Both the position numbers and the translations under genes were made by a program. From JBFLVQ01 sp040758525 (lineage in GTDB: Bacteria > Acidobacteriota > Blastocatellia > Chloracidobacteriales > JADJPF01): DNA of 7,061 nucleotides. Location of the stretch: assembly GCA_040758525.1 (NCBI GenBank), contig JBFLVQ010000498.1, forward strand, positions 1 through 7,061, given 5' to 3'. Each line of letters begins with the position of its first letter. Position 1 is the first letter of the stretch. Of this stretch, positions 1-5,479 are shown piece after piece. The notes below the pieces were generated by a model. It had not been told where the DNA came from and did not search any database. It saw only the letters and a program-made list of their open reading frames with translations.

Positions 1-1361
1 ATCTCTCTGTTAATTAAATCTACCGCTGGATGATTAGACATTCGCCCGCTTTGCAGCCCCATCAATTCGCTCTCATCACCACTAACGATTCGATCAGTTT
101 TGTATAACGCTACGACACTAAATGAGATTAGACAGAAAGCCAGTAATGCTGCAACCACACGTCTACTGCCAATTGCTTCGCGACAAGCTGTCCAGATAGA
201 ATCGATCCAGAATACTCCCAGAATGAACATTGGTAATGAGCCCCAAATCAATTGTGAATATCTAGGCTGTGATAGTAGCGGAGTAGCATAAAACCCGCCT
301 GCCCAAATCATTAGCGCTAATATTACCCAATAGTTATATCGTTTGGTCAGTGCCTCGCCTTGTGTGGCCAATTCTGTTGCTAAGTTCACACTGGGCTTAA
401 TACGATAATATGTGATTAATGTATTTGGAGAAGTAAGCAGCGCCGCTCCAGTAATAGCAATTAATATCGGCAATATTAACGCTATTATTACGGCACAAGT
501 GCCAAAGAAGTGGACTGCACGTAGCGCAGGATCTCTTACTGCAGATGTGACACGCCAGTTATGTAGATCTATTGCCCAAGCAATATCATTGACATTGCCA
601 GCTCGTGCATAATTGCCTAGTGGCCAGATAAAAGTATTGTAGAAATATTGTGTCAGTGCTCCAGTAGCAAGATAAAATACTATTATTGGCAATAGTATTG
701 TTGTAAGCCCAGCAAGGTAGATAAGGATTCGTCTTAATAGACTATTATTAGTTATTTTTCTATCTAATAAAACCGCGCTGGTTATTAGCATTAATATACT
801 GGCAATGATATTTACTACCCCTTCATGCATAATAAAAAAGATGCTAATACCAGCACTAACTCCACAACAATATAGATCTCGTTCACGCAAAGTTAATAGA
901 TAACGCACCAGCATAAGTCCAAATAACATAGAGGTAAAACTGGCAAACCAATGATGATTGGTAAAAGGAAAACTGTGGGCAAAATAGTTAGCAAAGATAA
1001 TCGCAGGTAATAGTGATAACCAGAATCTTTTGGTAAACTGGCGGGTGATTAGCACCAGTAAGATTGCTGTAAAAGTGATAGTAATAAAAGTGAGTAATTT
1101 AATAGGAGGGTAAGAGACTTGGCCCAAACATCGCCAGACTAGCGCAATGAGGTAAAGATTACCACTTCCCCAATAGCCAAAAAAATCACGATGATGATAC
1201 TCTCCTGCTAGCAGGCGTCTAGCATCAACCATTAAAGTTGCTTCGTCAACATAACAGTAGTCACTATTGACATAAGGCAACAATGCGATCAGCGTGAATA
1301 AGAAGTAGCTACAATAACCATAAATGATGATTCGCTTACCTAGCCAGTTATAATCAACCAT
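1..1361 (-). CDS. GT-C type membrane glycosyltransferase-like protein (partial, 3' end beyond window)
   Basis: Reading the minus strand from the ATG at 1361-1359 gives 453 codons with no stop before the left edge, so the gene is cut at its C-terminus. The protein is very hydrophobic. TM1 is at about residues 11-30, with further segments near 88-106, 114-130, 140-158, 165-198, 212-232, 286-308, 344-360, 370-388 and 402-420. The first outer loop carries an acidic pair, D39-E40, followed by ARRLLAGEYHHRDFFGYWG (47-65). This matches the D/E-rich loop and G-x-x-x-Y-R-D-F-F pattern of PMT/ArnT-like GT-C glycosyltransferases, which use polyprenyl-phosphate sugars on the periplasmic side. SQPRYSQL (364-371), before a late TM segment, also fits such proteins. 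The acceptor is unknown. A weak GGAAA lies about 4 nt before the ATG. The gene is more AT-rich than its neighbours and runs divergently from the protease gene. The fold is likely; the exact activity is inference. Confidence 0.8.
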   Translation of the reverse strand, partial: MVDYNWLGKRIIIYGYCSYFLFTLIALLPYVNSDYCYVDEATLMVDARRLLAGEYHHRDFFGYWGSGNLYLIALVWRCLGQVSYPPIKLLTFITITFTAILLVLITRQFTKRFWLSLLPAIIFANYFAHSFPFTNHHWFASFTSMLFGLMLVRYLLTLRERDLYCCGVSAGISIFFIMHEGVVNIIASILMLITSAVLLDRKITNNSLLRRILIYLAGLTTILLPIIVFYLATGALTQYFYNTFIWPLGNYARAGNVNDIAWAIDLHNWRVTSAVRDPALRAVHFFGTCAVIIALILPILIAITGAALLTSPNTLITYYRIKPSVNLATELATQGEALTKRYNYWVILALMIWAGGFYATPLLSQPRYSQLIWGSLPMFILGVFWIDSIWTACREAIGSRRVVAALLAFCLISFSVVALYKTDRIVSGDESELMGLQSGRMSNHPAVDLINRE

Positions 1362-1426
1362 CTTTTTCCAGTAAATATATTGTCTTATTGCTTGCTAGCA
1401 AAATAAACTATCCTAGCTAACGGAGT

Positions 1427-1449
1427 CCAGACTTTCTCTCAAGTCTAGG
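1427..1449. repeat. Inverted repeat (possible operator or hairpin)
   Basis: AGACTT (1429-1434) and AAGTCT (1441-1446) are perfect inverted arms around a 6-nt TCTCTC spacer. With A1447 bulged, CC (1427-1428) pairs with GG (1448-1449), giving an 8-bp stem. It lies between two divergent genes and 33 bp before the TATAAT at 1482. No T run follows on either strand, so an operator or leader structure is more likely than a terminator. This is inference only. Confidence 0.3.
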
Positions 1450-1481
1450 TTAAAATAGGCTGTCTTTAGATGACAATTGTT

Positions 1482-1487
1482 TATAAT
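1482..1487 (+). promoter_or_regulatory. Candidate -10 box for M48 protease gene
   Basis: An exact TATAAT lies 103 bp before the GTG start of the protease. No good -35 box is present at 16-18 bp; the best is CTGTCT at 1460-1465, with three of six matches. An alternative promoter nearer the gene is TTGAAG (1507-1512), then 18 bp, then TTTATT (1531-1536). Neither can be preferred with confidence from sequence alone. Confidence 0.3.
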
Positions 1488-1578
1488 TAAACCACCCCAA
1501 TAGCCCTTTGAAGCATCAATATAAGCCAGAGTTTATTAGTGTTTCTCAATACCAGATGTATAGATTCAGGACAGAAAC

Positions 1579-1586
1579 GGGAGGGG
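1579..1586 (+). promoter_or_regulatory. Ribosome binding site deciding the GTG start of the M48 gene
   Basis: GGGAGGGG is a strong Shine-Dalgarno match. The GGAGG core (1580-1584) is followed by a 6-nt spacer to the GTG at 1591. It fixes the start at a GTG codon and leaves a complete signal peptide directly after it. Confidence 0.75.
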
Positions 1587-1590
1587 AATT

Positions 1591-2991
1591 GTGAAGAGAG
1601 TCCGTAAAGTCATAGTAAATATAAACATAATAGCGCTAATCGGGATCTTGTTACTGTCTCCTGGGGCGCTTGCACAGACACGTATCAAGGCACCTAATAA
1701 TCCTTATAGCCTTGATAAAGATGTCCAACTAGGCCGACAAGCAGCCGATGAAGTGGAACGAAAACTGCCGCTACTTAATGACCGCCAGGTAGATAATTAT
1801 GTAGCACGAATAGGACAGCGGCTGGTCTCAGCGATCCCGCCTGAATTTGATCATCAGCAGTTTGAATATTCATTCAAAGTAGTAAATGTAAAAGAGATTA
1901 ATGCCTTTGCGCTGCCAGGTGGTTATACCTATGTCAATCGTGGCTTGATCGATGTGGCCAACAATGAGGGTGAACTGGCAGGGGTGATGGCACATGAGAT
2001 CAGCCATGTCGCGCTTAGACACGGCACTGCACAAGCGGCAAAAGCACAAAAATATGCCTTAGGTGCGGCGGCGGGTCAGATTCTTGGCGCTATCATAGGC
2101 GGTGGCATAGGTGGCGCTGTAGCTCAAGGCAGTCAGTTAGGTATTGGTGCTTACTTCCTTAAATTTAGTCGTGCGCATGAGAGACAGGCTGATCTGTTAG
2201 GTGCACAAATTATGGCTAATGCTGGCTATGATCCACGCGATCTAGCCAATATGTTCCGTACTATTGAGCGTTCCAGCGGTGGGCGTAGTGGCCCAGAATG
2301 GTTAAGTAGCCACCCTAATCCTGGTAATCGCTACGAGGCAATTCAAAATGAGGCGGAACAGCTAAGAGTTCGTAATCCTGTACGTGAATCGGCAGAATTC
2401 AATAATATACAAGCCCGCTTGCGTGGAATGCCACGCGCCTCTTCAATGTCTGAAATATCAGGTGATAATCAACGCTCTCAACGCAACGATCGACGTGTGA
2501 GCAATCGTGTAGAGAGCCCCTCGACTCGCCTGCGCACCTATCGTAGTGATATCTTCCAGCTAGGAGTGCCAACCAACTGGCGCGATCTGCCTGGTGATAA
2601 TACGATAACTTTTGCCCCTGATGGCGCTTATGGTGAGGTCAAAGGCCAGTTTATTTTTACTCATGGAGTAATGGTAGGTGTTACACGTGCTCGTAGTCGT
2701 GGACTTCGTCAAGCAACCAGTGAGTTTCTCAATTCGCTCACAGAAAATAATCCCAATCTACGTCAGCAAGGTAGTTATCAACGTAGTGTGATCGATGGTC
2801 ACGATGGGCTTGCGGTAGTCTTCAGCAATGTCTCGGATGTGACCGGACGACCTGAAGTAGTCAGTGTCTACACAACCCTGCTTAGTAATGGTGACCTCTT
2901 CTACATAATTCCAGTGGCACCAGAAAATGACTTCCGCGCCTACCGACAGTCATTCCAAAGCGTGATTCGCTCAATCCAACTCAGCGATTAG
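1591..2991 (+). CDS. Secreted M48 family zinc metalloprotease with C-terminal beta-rich domain
   Basis: This is a complete 466-residue protein. Residues 1-29 form a signal peptide: basic MKRVRK, a hydrophobic core, and an ALA-Q signal peptidase I site. The M48 catalytic domain spans about 38-260. It contains LPGGY (109-113 region), the zinc motif H135-E-I-S-H139, the third ligand E197 in SRAHERQADLLG, and SSHP (239-242). A Gly/Ala-rich hydrophobic stretch at 155-190 lies between HExxH and E197 and may touch the membrane. The layout is that of BepA/YfgC-like proteases, which check outer-membrane protein assembly, but the TPR repeats of BepA are missing. A polar linker (about 265-312) leads to a C-terminal domain (about 313-466) beginning YRSDIFQLGVPTNW, a pattern I associate with acidobacterial M48 proteins; its function is not known to me. 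The role in periplasmic protein quality control is inferred. The gene is transcribed alone and converges on the 2H phosphoesterase gene. Confidence 0.93.
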   Translation: MKRVRKVIVNINIIALIGILLLSPGALAQTRIKAPNNPYSLDKDVQLGRQAADEVERKLPLLNDRQVDNYVARIGQRLVSAIPPEFDHQQFEYSFKVVNVKEINAFALPGGYTYVNRGLIDVANNEGELAGVMAHEISHVALRHGTAQAAKAQKYALGAAAGQILGAIIGGGIGGAVAQGSQLGIGAYFLKFSRAHERQADLLGAQIMANAGYDPRDLANMFRTIERSSGGRSGPEWLSSHPNPGNRYEAIQNEAEQLRVRNPVRESAEFNNIQARLRGMPRASSMSEISGDNQRSQRNDRRVSNRVESPSTRLRTYRSDIFQLGVPTNWRDLPGDNTITFAPDGAYGEVKGQFIFTHGVMVGVTRARSRGLRQATSEFLNSLTENNPNLRQQGSYQRSVIDGHDGLAVVFSNVSDVTGRPEVVSVYTTLLSNGDLFYIIPVAPENDFRAYRQSFQSVIRSIQLSD

Positions 2992-3007
2992 AGCAACTGC
3001 TCTGTAA

Positions 3008-3044
3008 ACCTAACGATTGCGTCTTGAATGCGCAATCGTTAGGT
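3008..3044. terminator. Bidirectional hairpin between convergent genes
   Basis: ACCTAACGATTGCG (3008-3021) and CGCAATCGTTAGGT (3031-3044) form a perfect 14-bp stem with a 9-nt loop. The structure lies 16 bp after the protease stop codon and overlaps the stop codon of the minus-strand 2H gene (3041-3039). A clear U tract is missing in both directions: the minus side reads GGTTTACA and the plus side CGGTAATTT. Termination in both directions is therefore likely but not certain; the hairpin could instead protect 3' ends. A smaller inverted repeat, AGAGC-AACT-GCTCT (2990-3003), lies between it and the protease stop. Confidence 0.65.
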
Positions 3045-3593
3045 CGGTAATTTAATGGTTCTATCGATACAAAAGATATCATCAGGAGGATCATTGCGCC
3101 AGATCAGACTAACTTCCACAACTGGGAATTTCACGGCTTGCCAACTATTTTGTAGCTCTTTAATTAGCTTAGTCTGACTCTCTCTACCTTCCACCTGTCC
3201 TACACTTAGATGTGGAGTAAAGCCTTCTTCATTACGCCTAACCTCATCACAATCGGGCACCACTTGCCATAGTGCTGTTTGCAGACCGATCAGTGCATCT
3301 GCCGGTTCAGGAGCAAGCCAGATTGTGTAATTCTGTTTTCTATGGTGGAAGAATTTGAAATTAGCCAACGTTAGTTCAAAAGGTGCAATAGCGGCACAAG
3401 CCTGTGAGAGACGGCCTGCCAGCATACCAAACTCATTTCTATGTCGAAATGGATAGATCAATGTGATATGTGGCATCCAACGATGGAAATGGCGATCATG
3501 CTGACTACGTATCATCTGAATTGCCGGCCATAGATCAGATGGCGGGATCACTACAATAGCAGTCTTATGCGTTTTGTTACTTGCTTTATCCAT
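3039..3593 (-). CDS. 2H phosphoesterase / 2'-5' RNA ligase family protein
   Basis: This complete 184-residue protein carries the two hallmark H-x-T/S motifs of the 2H superfamily: H42-I-T44 in MPHITLIYPF and H128-L-S130 in FTPHLSVGQV. The two histidines sit facing each other in a two-lobed fold and cleave or form 2',3'-cyclic phosphate or 2'-5' bonds. Its length matches LigT/YjcG-like members. There is no signal peptide, so it is cytoplasmic. The true substrate cannot be read from sequence; RNA ligase is a family name, and a cyclic phosphodiesterase acting on RNA ends or small nucleotides is at least as likely. The start has an AGGATG Shine-Dalgarno-like element about 8 nt upstream. It is the last gene of a three-gene run, 15 bp after the PilZ-like gene, and its stop codon lies inside the 3008-3044 hairpin. 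Confidence 0.88.
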   Translation of the reverse strand: MDKASNKTHKTAIVVIPPSDLWPAIQMIRSQHDRHFHRWMPHITLIYPFRHRNEFGMLAGRLSQACAAIAPFELTLANFKFFHHRKQNYTIWLAPEPADALIGLQTALWQVVPDCDEVRRNEEGFTPHLSVGQVEGRESQTKLIKELQNSWQAVKFPVVEVSLIWRNDPPDDIFCIDRTIKLPT

Positions 3594-3608
3594 AAAGTTA
3601 CATCCTAC

Positions 3609-4082
3609 TTAAGCCTGTCTGATACGGAAGAGCAGTTGACGTAATGTATCTACACCTGTCTGTAATTCAGCCAAAAAGACCTGATCGGGTTCTTGTCCCT
3701 GATTAATATCAGTAATAACAATCTGCAGTAACATAGAAACCTCTTTAGCTGAGTCGAGAAACTCATTAATGTAGAGACTTCCTGTATCGAATTGAGCTGC
3801 GTATACCCATTTCTGCTCCCAATCACTACCAGTAAATTCCAAGATCAAGCGGTTAATATTATCATTACCGAGCCGTACCCCTTTGACTACAGCAGGAGAC
3901 TCAAACTGACGATCAGCAGTACGAACCTGCAACACTTCTCCTACCGGAATACGACGATAAGAGAGTACCGACATACCATTATGAGCAACTATGTCTGTTA
4001 CCGTACGCTCCTCTCCAATTAGGTCTCCATCCGCATTGAAAAATTCCAATATCACATCGATCGTCTGCTCTAGTCGCTTCAT
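3609..4082 (-). CDS. PilZ-like domain protein with helical C-terminal tail
   Basis: This complete 157-residue cytoplasmic protein starts at an ATG with AGAGGA about 7 nt upstream. Residues 5-95 look beta-rich and follow the order of a PilZ-like barrel: a GEERTVTDIVAHNG stretch (23-36), VGEVLQVRT (47-55), and a closing LILEFTGSDW (79-88). The canonical c-di-GMP residues are absent. There is no RxxxR, and D/N-x-S-x-x-G is replaced by I31-x-A33-x-x-G36. It resembles the degenerate PilZ-like proteins common in Acidobacteriota, which probably do not bind c-di-GMP. Residues 104-157 look like one or two amphipathic helices (ending TLRQLLFRIRQA) and may mediate oligomerisation. It sits 23 bp after the propeller gene and 15 bp before the 2H gene, so the three are probably co-transcribed. 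The fold assignment comes from pattern resemblance and is moderate; the function is unknown. Confidence 0.72.
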   Translation of the reverse strand: MKRLEQTIDVILEFFNADGDLIGEERTVTDIVAHNGMSVLSYRRIPVGEVLQVRTADRQFESPAVVKGVRLGNDNINRLILEFTGSDWEQKWVYAAQFDTGSLYINEFLDSAKEVSMLLQIVITDINQGQEPDQVFLAELQTGVDTLRQLLFRIRQA

Positions 4083-4105
4083 AGTTATCCTCTGCCTGTC
4101 TGTAT

Positions 4106-5179
4106 TTATTTACTCTTAGTCACAGTAGGTTTACGTAGGCCAGCCAACGAGCCAACAAACTTGGCGATAAGACCATTCTCACCTACTGCCCAGCCACCCA
4201 TTACAGACCCAGCAAAACTAACACTATGAAACCCTATTGTATCGATCAGCATCCAGGTCGTACCATTGTCGAGTGAGTAGTCTGAACCTAATGGCCCTAC
4301 TGCCACCAATGTAGGTGTAGCTGCACCAGGCACATAGGTGACACAAGAACGAAAGCCCGCCGGTTTAGCACGACTTATTGTTATCCAGGTCTGGCCCCCG
4401 TCTGTTGTGCGGGCAACATTGTTGTTCACTTCGTTGGGTTTACGATAGTCACCTCCTACTGCTATACCATTTTTGGCATCCTTGAAGGCAAGTGAAAAGA
4501 TCCCTACCGAATCGCCTCCACTGGTAATTGGGGTTTCAGCAACTTTCCAACTCTGCCCACGATCTGTGGAACGAAAAACCCTTGCTGCCCCACCGCCGCT
4601 ACCAAACCAGACATTGCGCTGACCCTGTACCGTCAGACAAGTACCGCTGGCAGCAAAGGCCACTTCACCAGGTAATGCAGGAGGAGTGTTTTCTGGTGGC
4701 AAAGTTTTCCAGGTTGCTCCACCATCACTAGTCACAATAATGATAAAGTGGCCATCTACCGGATCACTAATGGCAATACCATTGTTTGCATCCCAAAACG
4801 CCAGAGCATCAAAGAATGCTTTTGGATTAGTATTGGTAAATTGTAGTTTCCACTGTTTGCCACCATCCGTAGTCTTGTAGATCCTAGACAATTCACCTTC
4901 ACCCACGCTAAGCAGATAGGCTGTATTAATATCAACCACATGCACATCCCGAAAATCGAGATTAGTACCATCAGGAACGATATCGGTCTTCCAAGTAGCA
5001 CCGCCATCGGTCGTACGCGCATAGCTACCATTATTACCGCCCGCCCAGGCCACCGAGCTATTAAGAGCAGCAATCGCACGAAAACGGGAATTTGAGCCTG
5101 CTGGCTCGGTCTTCCATTGCGCTCGCGCACTATTTACAGACAGAAGAACTAGCAATAACAGTAAAAATAGTCTCTGCAT
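4106..5179 (-). CDS. Secreted YCF48/Asp-box beta-propeller protein
   Basis: This protein of 357 residues starts from the ATG at 5179. An ATG 12 nt upstream (5191) would add MELS, but only the inner start has a GGAG at 6-nt spacing and a clean signal peptide: MQR, a leucine-rich core, then SARA-Q. Six Asp-box repeats (S/T-x-D-x-G-x-x-W) follow at about residues 56, 103, 150, 204, 258 and 302: TTDGGATW, TTDGGKQW, TSDGGATW, STDRGQSW, TTDGGQTW and SLDNGTTW. Each comes after a strand of NGIAV or AWAGG type. A last blade, GGWAVGENGLIAKF, lacks the box, so a seven-blade propeller is likely. YCF48/HCF136 proteins help assemble photosystem II in phototrophs; the many non-phototroph relatives are secreted proteins of unknown role, probably protein- or glycan-binding. 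The sialidase catalytic residues were not recognised. It is the first gene of the propeller/PilZ-like/2H run. Confidence 0.88.
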   Translation of the reverse strand: MQRLFLLLLLVLLSVNSARAQWKTEPAGSNSRFRAIAALNSSVAWAGGNNGSYARTTDGGATWKTDIVPDGTNLDFRDVHVVDINTAYLLSVGEGELSRIYKTTDGGKQWKLQFTNTNPKAFFDALAFWDANNGIAISDPVDGHFIIIVTSDGGATWKTLPPENTPPALPGEVAFAASGTCLTVQGQRNVWFGSGGGAARVFRSTDRGQSWKVAETPITSGGDSVGIFSLAFKDAKNGIAVGGDYRKPNEVNNNVARTTDGGQTWITISRAKPAGFRSCVTYVPGAATPTLVAVGPLGSDYSLDNGTTWMLIDTIGFHSVSFAGSVMGGWAVGENGLIAKFVGSLAGLRKPTVTKSK

Positions 5180-5185
5180 CGACAA

Positions 5186-5189
5186 CTCC
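5186..5189 (-). promoter_or_regulatory. Ribosome binding site deciding the start of the propeller gene
   Basis: The minus strand reads GGAG followed by TTGTCG and ATG (5179-5177). The upstream in-frame ATG at 5191-5189 overlaps this site and itself has only AT-rich sequence before it, so it is unlikely to be used. Confidence 0.6.
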
Positions 5190-5211
5190 ATTATATTTAG
5201 TGTAGATCCGT

Positions 5212-5242
5212 ATTATAACCTGCCAGACCGCATTACCCTCAA
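5212..5242 (-). promoter_or_regulatory. Candidate sigma70-type promoter for the three-gene cluster
   Basis: On the minus strand an exact TATAAT lies at 5217-5212, with TTGAGG (four of six matches to TTGACA) at 5242-5237. The 19-bp spacing is longer than ideal. Transcription would start near 5204, leaving a leader of about 25 nt that holds the GGAG site. Consensus rules may differ in this phylum. Confidence 0.45.
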
Positions 5243-5314
5243 GAATGCTTTCAAAATTACAGAAAAGTATGCTATTTTTGCCCTGCACAATATGAAGGGG
5301 AGATAGAAAATCTG

Positions 5315-5467
5315 ATGACTATTACTTGGGTAAGTAATTGGGATAATGGTCACTGCCCAGAATGTGGGATAGCCGGTGGTATCGATTATCTGCTCGGTCA
5401 TCTGCGTGCCCAGCATGGTTGGGACGAGCTGGAGCTGGCTGATTGGTTGGCAGAAATAGGTTTGTGA
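5315..5467 (+). CDS. C2H2 zinc-finger-like microprotein (50 aa)
   Basis: An ATG at 5315 opens a 50-codon frame ending in TGA at 5465-5467. The product contains C14-P-E-C17-G, then H29-L-R-A-Q-H34-G-W. The spacing C-x2-C-x11-H-x4-H is close to the classical C2H2 finger (C-x2-4-C-x12-H-x3-5-H). The tail, DELELADWLAEIGL, is acidic and probably helical; the N-terminus is rich in Trp and Asn. AGGGGAG (5296-5302) could be the ribosome binding site, but its 12-nt spacing is long. No in-frame ATG was found for about 70 nt upstream. A single finger is unlikely to bind DNA strongly alone, so protein binding or dimerisation is possible. It lies head to head with the propeller gene and ends 9 bp from the end of the TonB receptor gene. 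I do not recognise a named family. The motif supports coding on this strand rather than the overlapping minus-strand frame. Confidence 0.62.
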   Translation: MTITWVSNWDNGHCPECGIAGGIDYLLGHLRAQHGWDELELADWLAEIGL

Positions 5468-5479
5468 GCAGATGGCTCA
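5465..5479. terminator. Small inverted repeat between convergent stop codons
   Basis: TGAGC (5465-5469) and GCTCA (5475-5479) form a 5-bp stem with a 5-nt loop. It contains exactly the plus-strand TGA of the zinc-finger gene and the minus-strand TGA of the TonB receptor gene. It is short and lacks a U tract, so it would be a weak terminator at best; the symmetry comes partly from the two stop codons. Confidence 0.2.

Larger units (their letters stand above)
1362..1590. other. Divergent intergenic region between GT-C gene and M48 protease
   Basis: No open frame with coding character was found in these 229 bp. The region must hold the promoters of both flanking genes. Visible elements are a 10-bp perfect palindrome TTGCTAGCAA (1392-1401), an inverted repeat at 1427-1449, and a TATAAT at 1482-1487. 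On the minus strand a loose pair, TGGACT then 18 bp then TATTTT (roughly 1426 down to 1397), could serve the glycosyltransferase gene, but both hexamers match consensus at only four of six positions. Confidence 0.6.

Noticed and set aside
100..612. Two small plus-strand frames (100-291 and 412-612)
   Set aside because: Both lie opposite the long minus-strand membrane protein frame, have low-complexity products and show no motif; they are shadows.
676..699. AT-rich inverted repeat AATACTATT-N6-AATAGTATT
   Set aside because: It lies deep in the glycosyltransferase coding frame; short AT-rich stems are expected by chance in such AT-rich membrane codons.
4756..5130. 124-codon minus-strand frame inside the propeller gene
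   Set aside because: It is a +1-type shadow of the repetitive Asp-box coding sequence; its product has no recognisable pattern, while the main frame has six repeats and a signal peptide.
4106..5179. Repeated short DNA segments in the propeller gene as a possible repeat array
   Set aside because: They are the coding sequence of the Asp-box protein repeats, not a DNA-level repeat or CRISPR array; spacing and sequence vary as expected for protein blades.
5213..5416. Minus-strand frame of 67 codons upstream of the propeller gene
   Set aside because: It overlaps the zinc-finger frame and the likely promoter, shows no domain, and the plus strand gives a much more convincing product.
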